In this document: piece after piece, positions 24,301 through 33,016 of the stretch
How positions within the stretch are numbered: the stretch's first letter is position 1
Layout: each line of letters begins with the position of its first letter
Source: UBA2329 sp964577215
GTDB lineage: Bacteria > Bacteroidota > Bacteroidia > Chitinophagales > Saprospiraceae
Assembly (NCBI GenBank): GCA_964577215.1
Contig: CAZNYK010000003.1
Location: 12,874 to 76,873 of the forward strand
Direction: 5' to 3'
Length of the DNA: 64,000 nt
Translations under genes and position numbers: made by a program
Notes under the pieces: model-generated
The model's input: the letters and a program-made list of their open reading frames with translations, nothing else
The model's database searches: none
Told to the model about the DNA's origin: nothing

Positions 24301-26298
24301 CAGATCAAAGTATTTGACGACTTTTCGCCGAGCATTTTCTTCTCCGCCGTCCAGCCATTTTGCAGCTATGAAAACCCGGCGGCAGACGATCCCTTGTGCA
24401 GGAGCGCGGTAGTTTTCCCGTTCACCGTAGAGGAAAAATGCACCCCGAACGACGTATCCATCCGGGTATTCCTCGACCTGTTCAACGACGATGATTTTCT
24501 GCCGTTTGACTTCAACGTATTGCGCAACCCGGACAGCACCATGACCGGTGACACCGACGTGTTCGCCATCAGCGGAAGGCATCCAAGCTACGCCATTGTC
24601 ACCAACAACGGTCAAGGCCTGCCCATCGGGCAGCACAGGTTCGTCATAGATGCGGTGGACGGCTGCGGCAACACCCGGCGCGCAACGGCCATCATCGAAA
24701 TAATTGACTGCTTGGAGCCGACGCCCATTTGCCACAATGGCCTGACCGCAACGCTCATGCCCGCCGATACCGACAACGACGGCTTCACTGACGGGGGCAT
24801 GGCAACGGTTTGGGCTTCGGACTTCATCGCAAGCCCGGTCATGGACTGCACCATGCCGGTCACTTATTCTATTCGCCGCGCGGGGCAGTCACCCGACAGC
24901 ACCCGCAGCTCCCTGCACTTTTCCTGCGCCGATTACAACCCTGCCGACGGCGCAACTGGCACCCTGCAAATCGTATATATCGACGCCTGGGACGGGGCGG
25001 GCAACCGCGGCTTCTGCGAAACCTACGTCCGCGTGCAGGATCAGTCCGGGGCCTGCACCGGCCCGGCTACGGCTGCCATCGCTGGCATCATCCAAACGGA
25101 GCAGCATCAACCCGTCGAGGGGGTACAGGTAGCCCTGAGCGGCCCGGTATCCGACCATACCGAGACGCAAGCTGCCGGCCTGTATTCGTTCGGCAGCCTG
25201 TTGAGTGGGGGCGATTTTACGATCACGCCTCTATTGGATCGAGATTACCTGAACGGCGTTACTACCTTTGATCTGGTGCTCATACAGCGTCACATCCTGG
25301 CAGTACAACTGTTGGACAGCCCCTACAAGATGATCGCGGCGGATGCCAACAACTCCAGGAGCATCACCACTGCCGACGTCATCCTGCTGCGCCGCCTTAT
25401 TTTAGCCCTGGTCGATGAATTACCCGGCAATACCAGTTGGCGTTTCATACCGGCAAGTTATGTCTTCCCCTTACCTGCCAACCCCTGGTTCGAGCCATTC
25501 CCGGAGTTGATCAACCTCAACGACCTGACGGGCGATCTCGCAGGGTTGGATTTCATCGGCGTCAAGACCGGCGATGTCAACGGAAGCGCAACAAACAGCC
25601 TGAATGCCGTAGAGGAACGCCACGTACAGGGCGTCTTCGTCCTGGCGGCAGATGACCGGACATTCCACGCCGGCGACCGGGTGGAAGTTTCCTTCCGGGG
25701 CAAAGACATGGAGCGCTTATTGGGATTCCAACTGACGCTGGGCTTCGACCATGCCGCCTTAGCGATTGAAGGCATCGAGTACGGCACAGCCGGGGAAGGC
25801 AGCCTCGGCCTTCGCTTCACCCATCGGGGCTTGATCACGATGAGTTGGAATGAGCAAGGCACAGGCGTGCCGGCGAAGTCCGGTGAAGCATTCTTCACCC
25901 TGGTATTCCGGGCGCAGGCCGCTGGTCGCCTGAGCGAGGCGCTGAAGGTTAGCAACAACCCAACACGGGCCGAAGCCTATGACCTGGCCAACCGAACTTT
26001 AAGCGTAATCCTGGAGTTTGGCAACCACGGCGGCACACAGGATTTCGACCTGTACCAGAACCAGCCGAACCCGTTCAATGCATCCGCTTTGATCGCTTTC
26101 CGCCTGCCCGAAGCGGGCGAAGCGACGCTTACCATTACGGATGTACAAGGCATGGTCATCTCGGTGATCAGAGGGTATTACGCTGCGGGGTTGCACCATG
26201 TGCCCATACGCGCCGATGCCTTGCCTGCCGGCGTGCTGCAATACACCCTCAGCAGCGGGGAGTTTACGGCCACGCGCCGGATGGTGGTCACGCGATAG
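21322..26298 (+). CDS. Giant T9SS-secreted multidomain protein with cohesin-like and dockerin-like modules
   Basis: The 1658-aa protein has a hydrophobic N-terminal export segment (about residues 14-30) and a type A T9SS sorting domain at about 1574-1658, starting DLYQNQPNPFNASALI and ending in TATRRMVVTR. Between them are a PPC-like beta domain (about 150-320), many cysteine-containing HYR-like modules (for example VEDKIRPFCHAPQDTSVHC), a carboxypeptidase-regulatory-like module near 1252, two dockerin-like calcium motifs (TTFDLVLIQRHIL and DANNSRSITTADVILLRRL) near 1312-1362, and a cohesin-like beta domain near 1437-1557. It should be exported across the outer membrane and held at or released from the surface. 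ATG 21322 is preferred to a GTG 45 bp upstream. Its ligand is unknown. Confidence 0.85.
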   Translation: MNTFPPLPAGKIAPVWGVLLAALITLLWGFVRPWNDPDMPPSTLTQVMTDNLVCLSNVNITLEANCQREITASMVLTGSFGDLTDDDFEIAVLDGAPSNGPLIDGCGEFSYEIRLRPGVEGSNFTECWGTVRLEDKTNPQVVCPPNTNTATLARQAQFINGALSATDPVFAPAGNDCHTGGAAPPGNPTTQHYDLYSFFVTAPAIYTFLMTDTFAGDASGALALYQGPFVPGNPCENLIYSSDSTFTPNVALSTMPSNGHTHVFEPSVRIALALKPGVSYTLLVSSASEITALGAYGIAVYSSATGRLIGPGLIPPQAVTLTALLLCEDIHQVFLNAPQSYFTDRHGNITGISASLNRILGYTGFPDVSDNCGPLKVTVSDAVQFNGNCGDAIITRTFRVTDKQNSACGGVPNASECTQTITIRKPAIQDVTLPPIVAFLGCQDAFPTLPGGDPSPGATGFPFVAAAFGNYNLNPTWCNLAAQYLDAPRAEVCPGFYKFLRSWTILDWCNPANSRLHNQLVAVGNYLAPKVTCPVLPDPWGAPLNGLMYSTTPYDCTASFEAPVPLVNAPCAGGWNIHTEIVTDVQVPLLDSTGQQIGTTPQTAILRTILPGASRFVTGIPIGEHRFRYIVTDDCGNSSVEECAFQVVDISEPGAVCNDQLHISLNGQGTARLLATEADEGSNDNCGLASIAVRRRIDTHPNCAPAAASFSDWGNFVDFNCCDAGRSARVELRVTDLQGNENICWLDIPVEDKIRPFCHAPQDTSVHCNELPADFDPTNLAQLRALFGQPTASDNCYAAAEEIAPIVNLHPCGWGTIIRRFRAVDNSGNISANLCQQIIAVNEVHNYEIMFPRDAEANCGIPLIDTIQVFEMACDLLAVSVQDEVLHAAERGCFKIMRTYRVINWCEYDGQSPPVVVSRDEDCDGNPGDEHVWVLVRPNGVTYYDRDNDETNSIPAAFSKPAACDGLTNPAGYWMNSVQNPAIASRGFWEYTQQIKVFDDFSPSIFFSAVQPFCSYENPAADDPLCRSAVVFPFTVEEKCTPNDVSIRVFLDLFNDDDFLPFDFNVLRNPDSTMTGDTDVFAISGRHPSYAIVTNNGQGLPIGQHRFVIDAVDGCGNTRRATAIIEIIDCLEPTPICHNGLTATLMPADTDNDGFTDGGMATVWASDFIASPVMDCTMPVTYSIRRAGQSPDSTRSSLHFSCADYNPADGATGTLQIVYIDAWDGAGNRGFCETYVRVQDQSGACTGPATAAIAGIIQTEQHQPVEGVQVALSGPVSDHTETQAAGLYSFGSLLSGGDFTITPLLDRDYLNGVTTFDLVLIQRHILAVQLLDSPYKMIAADANNSRSITTADVILLRRLILALVDELPGNTSWRFIPASYVFPLPANPWFEPFPELINLNDLTGDLAGLDFIGVKTGDVNGSATNSLNAVEERHVQGVFVLAADDRTFHAGDRVEVSFRGKDMERLLGFQLTLGFDHAALAIEGIEYGTAGEGSLGLRFTHRGLITMSWNEQGTGVPAKSGEAFFTLVFRAQAAGRLSEALKVSNNPTRAEAYDLANRTLSVILEFGNHGGTQDFDLYQNQPNPFNASALIAFRLPEAGEATLTITDVQGMVISVIRGYYAAGLHHVPIRADALPAGVLQYTLSSGEFTATRRMVVTR

Positions 26299-26302
26299 CG
26301 CC

Positions 26303-27376
<1,074 letters not shown>

Positions 27377-27414
27377 AGATCAGAAAATTTCCCTACACGC
27401 TCATAATTAGCAAA

Positions 27415-27753
27415 TTACATAGCCACTTTCTTCACATGATTCATCATCTGCACCCCATATACCAAGGAGGTGCCGGCGCGAATGGCGGCTGCTACATGCA
27501 CCGCCTCCATCATTTGCTCTTCGTCGGAGCCTTGCTTGAGGCATTCGTGCGAATAAGCGTCTATGCAATAGGGGCACTGTATGGCGTGCGCTACCGCCAG
27601 CGCGATGAGTGATTTTTCGCGGGCAGTGAGGGCGCCCTCTTGCATCACCTCGCCGTACCAGTCGAAGAACTTCTTGCCCATCGTCTCCTGGAATTCGGTG
27701 ATTTTGCCAAATTGCTTGAGTTCGTCCTTGCTGAAATAAAATTCTTTCTCCAT
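27415..27753 (-). CDS. Arsenosugar biosynthesis-associated peroxidase-like protein (AhpD fold)
   Basis: The 112-aa protein belongs to the carboxymuconolactone decarboxylase/AhpD group, with the CPYC pair in HAIQCPYCIDAYSHE and a helical layout. The sequence matches the small subgroup regularly found beside ArsS. It could act in thiol or oxidant chemistry on the arsenic intermediate. ATG at 27753 gives MEKEFYFSKDEL, the usual start; 11 in-frame codons upstream are not needed. Confidence 0.85.
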   Translation of the reverse strand: MEKEFYFSKDELKQFGKITEFQETMGKKFFDWYGEVMQEGALTAREKSLIALAVAHAIQCPYCIDAYSHECLKQGSDEEQMMEAVHVAAAIRAGTSLVYGVQMMNHVKKVAM

Positions 27754-27804
27754 TGTATTACAGTGTGTTAAATTTACTCCATGCACGGCATGGCGGTGAG
27801 GCTG

Positions 27805-28497
27805 TCAGGGTTTAAGCAGGCGTTTATACATAGCCGCGAGGCGCTTGTCGGAATAACCAAAACGGAACAAAGCCAGGGTGATGAAGTTCACCACCTGCAC
27901 CCGCAGGTAACTGTTTTTCTCATACTTGCGCGCCGACACTACAGCGTCGTGCGGTATGATATGGAAGGGCATCACGCGCTTGAGCCGCCACACGAAGTCG
28001 AAATCTTCCATAATGGCGAGCCGCTCGTCGAAGCCGCCCATATCCTGGAAAACCCGGCGGGTGACGAACAGCGTCTGATCTCCGCCGCCTGCGCCTATGC
28101 TGTCGCGCCGGGTGAGCCGGGCATTGATGCGCAGCAGGCGCTTGGGCGAATCGAAGCGAAAGCTGAAACAGCCGGCTTGAATGCCTGCTTCTATTGCGCC
28201 CCGTATATCCGGGGCCCAGGTTTCCGGTGGCAGCACATCGGCATGCACGAAGTACAGCACACTGCCCTTTGCGGCGCGCGCGCCCATATTCATCTGCACG
28301 GCCCGGCCTTTGCGTGGGCTTTGCAGCACGGTGGCCCCGGCCTCTTTCGCAAGGACAACAGTATCATCCCTGCTGCCTCCATCCACCACAATGATCTCCG
28401 TGCCGGTTGCCGGCGCCGTTTGCCGCAGCCAATGCACCAACCTGGCGATATGCTTCGCTTCGTCGAGCGCGGGTATGATGACGCTGATCGGGTGCAT
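27805..28497 (-). CDS. Arsenosugar-associated glycosyltransferase (TIGR04283 type, GT2)
   Basis: The 230-aa protein is a GT2-fold enzyme: ISVIIPALDEAKHI at the N-terminus, IIVVDGGSRDDT, then VLYFVHADVLPP, the DxD-like site, and GGGDQTLFVTRRVF. It matches the glycosyltransferase clade that accompanies ArsS. It is the first gene of the cluster, 51 bp before the peroxidase-like gene. No arsM methyltransferase gene is in the window, so methylated arsenic would have to come from elsewhere in the genome. Confidence 0.85.
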   Translation of the reverse strand: MHPISVIIPALDEAKHIARLVHWLRQTAPATGTEIIVVDGGSRDDTVVLAKEAGATVLQSPRKGRAVQMNMGARAAKGSVLYFVHADVLPPETWAPDIRGAIEAGIQAGCFSFRFDSPKRLLRINARLTRRDSIGAGGGDQTLFVTRRVFQDMGGFDERLAIMEDFDFVWRLKRVMPFHIIPHDAVVSARKYEKNSYLRVQVVNFITLALFRFGYSDKRLAAMYKRLLKP

Positions 28498-28672
28498 CCG
28501 GCTTCACTTGAAAACGGCGCAAGAAAAGCAATTTCCCCGAAAAACATTTCCACCTTGAGTACCAAAGCAAATCCGCATTCGAATTTTACGGCGGGCCAAA
28601 AATCGTAAAAAGAGGGGTATGACAAAGGGAAAGGAGGGGTAAAGAAGGGGAAGTGTCCTTGCGGCTACAGTT

Positions 28673-28716
28673 GCCAAGACCTTGCAAGGTTTTCAAAAAC
28701 CTTGCAAGGTCTTGGC
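28673..28716. repeat. REP-like perfect palindrome, 3' side of the RAYT gene
   Basis: Two 21-bp arms are exact complements around a 2-bp centre (CA). Each arm contains the decamer CCTTGCAAGG, itself a palindrome. The element ends 2 bp before the transposase stop codon. A sister element lies at 29445-29485. Confidence 0.9.
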
Positions 28717-28718
28717 AG

Positions 28719-29387
28719 TCAATCATCCAGAAACTCCATCTCCGCCACCATGGCTGCATCGGGCACTCGCTCCTGGAAGCGCCGGAATGCCTGCGGGCTG
28801 TCGAACCAGTTTAGTACGGCCTCCCTCTCCAACCTGGTTTTCTTCTCCGACAAGAAGGTGTGGAAACTCGAGTATGGCCAGTCCAAGATGCTACTGCAAA
28901 AGCCGTGGTGTACGGCGTTGTAGTGGACGTAGTGTATGGCCTTGTGCAGGTAGGCCTCCGTGTCAATGGGTTTGCGCTTGAGGTAGTGCAGGAAGAGGCC
29001 GCCCTTACGGCCATACCGCTTGTTGATGGACTGGGCATAGCAAGCGAGGAAGTTCTTGAATTCCTGCATCACCACTTCGTGGAGGTCTATCTGGTCGGGG
29101 GTTTCCTGCAAGCGTTTCAGTTTTTCCGCGTACTTTTCATCACTGCTGTACTTACGCTTACAAAAACCGAGCAGCGCATCCCGTCCCCGCACCTTGAGGA
29201 CGGTATGAAAATGGTTGGGCAACAGGCAGTAAGCGTAGGTGCCACACAACGGAGCCATGTATTCAGCATACTTCTCCAAAAAATAGCGGTAGTTATCCGC
29301 CTCCCGGTAGAGGTTGCTGTCGCCTATGGCGTGGTTGTAAACGTGGTAGTAGGTGTCCGGTACAAAAGGTGCGTCATCTTGTTGCAT
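28719..29387 (-). CDS. REP-associated tyrosine transposase (RAYT, Y1/HUH family)
   Basis: The 222-aa protein is a Y1-type HUH nuclease: the metal-binding HFH triad lies at residues 59-61 in LLPNHFHTVLKV, and CYAQSINKRYGRKGG (116-130) holds the candidate catalytic tyrosine (Y117 or Y125). N-terminal YYHVYNHAIGD is typical of the Bacteroidota group. RAYTs cut single-stranded REP hairpins; this gene is bracketed by two perfect CCTTGCAAGG-based palindromes. ATG at 29387 is chosen because the longer frame runs through the palindrome. It appears intact. Confidence 0.88.
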   Translation of the reverse strand: MQQDDAPFVPDTYYHVYNHAIGDSNLYREADNYRYFLEKYAEYMAPLCGTYAYCLLPNHFHTVLKVRGRDALLGFCKRKYSSDEKYAEKLKRLQETPDQIDLHEVVMQEFKNFLACYAQSINKRYGRKGGLFLHYLKRKPIDTEAYLHKAIHYVHYNAVHHGFCSSILDWPYSSFHTFLSEKKTRLEREAVLNWFDSPQAFRRFQERVPDAAMVAEMEFLDD

Positions 29388-29444
29388 GACGGTGTTTTTT
29401 AGTGGTGAACGGGGTAAAGATATTAAAAAGCAGGGTTTGGTATT

Positions 29445-29485
29445 TATAAACCTTGCAAGGTTTTGAAAACCTTGCAAGGTTTATA
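29445..29485. repeat. REP-like perfect palindrome, 5' side of the RAYT gene
   Basis: Two 20-bp arms are exact complements around one base (G). Each arm contains CCTTGCAAGG, as in the element at 28673-28716; the inner 32 bp are almost the same while the outer bases differ (TATAA versus GCCAAGA). It lies 57 bp upstream of the transposase start and 2 bp from the stop of the next secreted protein gene. Confidence 0.9.
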
Positions 29486-29487
29486 AT

Positions 29488-32400
29488 TCAATACAACAAC
29501 ACCTTCCCGCTATACACGCCCCGCCCTTCGACTTCTACCCGGTAGAAGTACATGCCTTTGGGGAGAGCGGCGCTTTGAATTCGGAAAATACCGTTTTGAA
29601 AAACGCCCTGCGACACAGGCCGGCCGAGGCGGTCGTACAACATAAAAGCCGCAACGTCCGAAGTCCCCGGAGGCAGGCGGAAGTTGACCTCCCCCGCAGA
29701 CGGGTTGGGAAACACCTCCAATTGCCCGAAACCCGGAGGCGCTGCCTGTATATCGCTGACAACCCGTATGAAGTCATTCCCGATGGTGTGAAACACTGTG
29801 TTGGTAATGACCGGCTCGTTGAAGTCGAAATAAATGGCCGCCGTATTTTCAATGACCGTACCGGCTGCAAGTGCGGGCAGTTGCTTTACGGAGAACTGGA
29901 CAAACCCATGCGAGGCCGGCTCGTTGACGTTGCTGTCGGGCAGCATAATGCCGTCAAAGGTGAAGCGCAACACTTCTCCGTCGAGTATCTCAAAAGCAAG
30001 CGGATGGCTTGCTGCGCCGGGCCGCACACTCGCTGGATCGAGCCAATGCGAAAGCGTATCGAGAATGACGACCGTAAATGCCGTATCCGTACCCGTATTC
30101 TGGAAGCGGATGAGGTACTTCAGGTCCGTATCGGGCCGGATGAAATGCTCCAGGCCGTAACCCGCCGGCGTGGCGTTTTTGTCATTGGGGTCAAAAGAGC
30201 CGATATTCTCCCGGCAATCTGTGGAGATGAACGGATTGGGGTTTTCGGTGGGAAAGATATTCACCAAACCGGTCATGTTGATGCCGTTACAGCCTTCAAT
30301 GGCTATGGCTACGCTGCCGGGATAGGGATGCGCAGGGGCTTGTTCCGCTTCTATGCGCCAGGTTTGGCCTTCGGCGGGAATGGGCGCAAGTGGAAACTGC
30401 TGCCCGCTGTTGAGCTGGAATTCATCCTGCATGTACATGATCACGTCTTCCACCACGATGAAGTGGAGCGGTTCGGCCATATCGCCGGTACCGGTGTTTT
30501 TGATGAGGAGGTAAACCGAATCGCCCTCGCAGAAGCCTTCCACCTCTACGTTGGCGCCCGACCACTCGCTCAATTGCGGGCACAGGGTATCGGGCAAAAT
30601 GCGCGCGGTAGAGCAGTGCGTTTGCCCCAATTCCGCATCGCAACTCAAGAGGAAGTCAATATTGAAGCTTCCGCATTCACCTGCCTGCAAATGGCCGATG
30701 GAAAAGCGGAACACGTTGTCGCCCAAATTTGTAGCCGGGATGCCGCTGCCGGAAAACTCCATGAAAGGATCGAGCGACACCTCCACCTGCACATCCTCTA
30801 TGGTTTGGCTGCTGTAATTGCAATAGCTGACGGTGTAGGTATTGGGGAAGCAACGGCGCAGAAGGGGTGCGGCAAGGTCCGCCACCATCAAGGGGCATTC
30901 CGCTTCGAGTTGCACCGGAATGTTTTGCACGCCCGGCATACCCTGCGGAATGTTTACCGTCCAGGTAGTGGGACAAGACTGCCCATAGTTGAAGGGCACA
31001 TCAAGGCGAAGCTCCAATTCCGTGTCTTCCGGGCAGATGCCGAGTATCTCATACAAGCCGGTGGCATTGGAAAGGGCGGCATAGGTCCTGCCGGTGGATT
31101 GCCCGGTGGCGATTACCCGCCAGCCGGCCAAGCGGGGATCATCCGGGTCGGCGCTGCAATTGCCCAAAATATCCTGGAATATCTCCCCGGCCACCGACAG
31201 GGTGGTGCTGTCGTTGTAATTGTAGCGGATGATCTGGGTGTAGGACAAGAAGCCTGTGTTGGGGCCGATTACCTGGCCGGGTTCGCCGTTTTCAAGCAAA
31301 TACAAAGAGTCCATGGGCGCCGAAATCGAATAAGCATCGCCGGGAAACCCGTCGCCGTTGCGGTCCAAGCGGGGCAATTCTGTCACCGGCGGGTCCTGCG
31401 GCATAATATCGAACCTGCACCAATCCAATAACATCCAGGTGCGCCGGACCAAGTCGGTGATGGAATCGCAATTGAAATCAAATTCTTCGTCGTTATACCC
31501 CACGCCGATTTGCAAGCCGCCGGTTTGCGCGAGGGTTAGATTTTCAATAGTAGTATCTCCGGGGAGGTGGTCTTTGGGAATGTTGATCAAAAAATCGTTG
31601 CGTATGCGGATCATCTGCACGGCAGGCGCGGAAGCGTTGCCGGCTGCGTCCACTGCGGTAAAGGTGCGCTGGATGCCAAGCAGGGTGTTGCAAAGATTGT
31701 ACGTTACAGAAGTAGTCTGCAATATGGTATCCAGGCCGCAGGCGTCCCAACCGGAAGCCTCCCCGAAATACGCATCCAGCATCGCGTAGTCGAAGGGCGT
31801 TATGCCCAAGGCCTCCCATTCTTCTTTGGAAATGGTCGTGTCGGCAGGGGCCGTGCAAACGGGCGGGGTCTGATCGGGGTCGCATTGGGCTTCCACAATG
31901 GTTACTTCCGTGGAGCACACATTGGTATTACCGGCCTCGTCTGCTACCCACATCCATACGGCGGGGTAGGTACCAATGGCTGTGAAAGCGAGTGATGTGG
32001 CGGCCGGCATGGTAGCCGAGGGCATAGCGCCGGCTTCTATGGCAAAACCCAGGTTCCCGGCGGCCGTGCAGTTGTCTGTACTGCCTTCATTCAGTTGTTG
32101 GGCTTCGATGTAGGTCAGACCGGGGCCGTGCAAGCCGAGTTCTGCAGTTATGAATGCATCGCAAACGGCAATTGGCGGCTCCGTATCCCCGGCGCAATTA
32201 CTCGAATTCACGGTGAGAGAAGCCCAGCAGGAAATGTCGGTTGTAGTGTTCGTCACTTGTACGATATGTGTGCCTGTGTGGCTCGCATTCAGCGTCAGGT
32301 GAGGGAGCGGCGCCGAGGGCGGGTTGAGTTGCATGCTGAAGTTCGAACAGTAGCCCGTTCCTTCCAGCACGTTGTCCGGGTTAAGTTCGGCAGTTGTGCC

Positions 32401-32835
32401 GGCGGGTATGTCCAGGGTTATTTGATCCGTACATACGGGCAGTGCGAGAGGATTGCAATCGCCGGGCAACACTGTGACCGCGCCCCAGCATTGGTTGCTG
32501 TTGCCTGCCTGGTCACTGACCCAAAGGGAAACGACATGCACGCCCACATCGGATTCATCAAACACCAAAAAAGAGGTAGGCGGCGGCGAACTGGAGAACG
32601 GTGCCCGCTCGATACGCAATTGCAACTGGCCGGGCGCATCGCAATTATCCGTGCTCATGGCGTTGACCTGGTGGGCGAAAAGGGTATCGGTTTGACCGGG
32701 ATCCACCCAGACTTCCATGTTTGCAATACAAACCGCCGTGGGCGCCTCCGTATCCGGGTTGCATTGAGCCTGGACGCGATAAGTGGTCGCAGAAATAAGT
32801 CCCAAAACCAGTATAAAAAGTACGCGCATCATCAT
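29488..32835 (-). CDS. Large T9SS-secreted protein with HYR-like repeats and a DUF7619 domain
   Basis: The 1115-aa protein has a signal peptide (MMMRVLFILVLGLISA, cleaved near VQAQ), four cysteine-paired HYR-like modules in the first third (repeated STDNC and EAGNTN-type phrases), an SdrD-B-like module near 544-630 (VAGEIFQDILGNC), a DUF7619 domain from about residue 882 (GSFDPNDKNATPAGYG), and a type A T9SS sorting domain at about 1036-1115 (LEVFPNPSAGEVNF). It is expected at the cell surface. Start ATG at 32835; a longer frame lacks a signal peptide. It resembles the giant protein at 21322 in module type. Confidence 0.85.
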   Translation of the reverse strand: MMMRVLFILVLGLISATTYRVQAQCNPDTEAPTAVCIANMEVWVDPGQTDTLFAHQVNAMSTDNCDAPGQLQLRIERAPFSSSPPPTSFLVFDESDVGVHVVSLWVSDQAGNSNQCWGAVTVLPGDCNPLALPVCTDQITLDIPAGTTAELNPDNVLEGTGYCSNFSMQLNPPSAPLPHLTLNASHTGTHIVQVTNTTTDISCWASLTVNSSNCAGDTEPPIAVCDAFITAELGLHGPGLTYIEAQQLNEGSTDNCTAAGNLGFAIEAGAMPSATMPAATSLAFTAIGTYPAVWMWVADEAGNTNVCSTEVTIVEAQCDPDQTPPVCTAPADTTISKEEWEALGITPFDYAMLDAYFGEASGWDACGLDTILQTTSVTYNLCNTLLGIQRTFTAVDAAGNASAPAVQMIRIRNDFLINIPKDHLPGDTTIENLTLAQTGGLQIGVGYNDEEFDFNCDSITDLVRRTWMLLDWCRFDIMPQDPPVTELPRLDRNGDGFPGDAYSISAPMDSLYLLENGEPGQVIGPNTGFLSYTQIIRYNYNDSTTLSVAGEIFQDILGNCSADPDDPRLAGWRVIATGQSTGRTYAALSNATGLYEILGICPEDTELELRLDVPFNYGQSCPTTWTVNIPQGMPGVQNIPVQLEAECPLMVADLAAPLLRRCFPNTYTVSYCNYSSQTIEDVQVEVSLDPFMEFSGSGIPATNLGDNVFRFSIGHLQAGECGSFNIDFLLSCDAELGQTHCSTARILPDTLCPQLSEWSGANVEVEGFCEGDSVYLLIKNTGTGDMAEPLHFIVVEDVIMYMQDEFQLNSGQQFPLAPIPAEGQTWRIEAEQAPAHPYPGSVAIAIEGCNGINMTGLVNIFPTENPNPFISTDCRENIGSFDPNDKNATPAGYGLEHFIRPDTDLKYLIRFQNTGTDTAFTVVILDTLSHWLDPASVRPGAASHPLAFEILDGEVLRFTFDGIMLPDSNVNEPASHGFVQFSVKQLPALAAGTVIENTAAIYFDFNEPVITNTVFHTIGNDFIRVVSDIQAAPPGFGQLEVFPNPSAGEVNFRLPPGTSDVAAFMLYDRLGRPVSQGVFQNGIFRIQSAALPKGMYFYRVEVEGRGVYSGKVLLY

Positions 32836-32859
32836 GGGAGTAAGGATTGTAAAGATGAA

Positions 32860-32867
32860 CAAATTTA
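32860..32867 (-). promoter_or_regulatory. Possible -7 element before the T9SS protein gene
   Basis: TAAATTTG on the minus strand matches TAnnTTTG, 24 bp upstream of the start codon. No TTTG lies at ideal spacing. Confidence 0.35.
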
Positions 32868-33016
32868 TTTTCCAACACAAAGATGCGCTCTCTGCAAAGG
32901 GCCGGCAAGAACAAAAAATGGATTTTGTAGAGTTGAATTGAATCAATTTTCTACACTAATTCATTTTTAAAATAGACTTTTAAACCTTATTGTAGAATAG
33001 AATATCAGACAAAATA

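Noticed and set aside
23095..24735. Minus-strand open frame of 546 codons
   Set aside because: Antisense of the giant T9SS protein; GC-rich third positions open the opposite strand.
29575..31431. Plus-strand open frame of 618 codons
   Set aside because: Antisense of the 1115-aa T9SS protein, which has a signal peptide and sorting domain.
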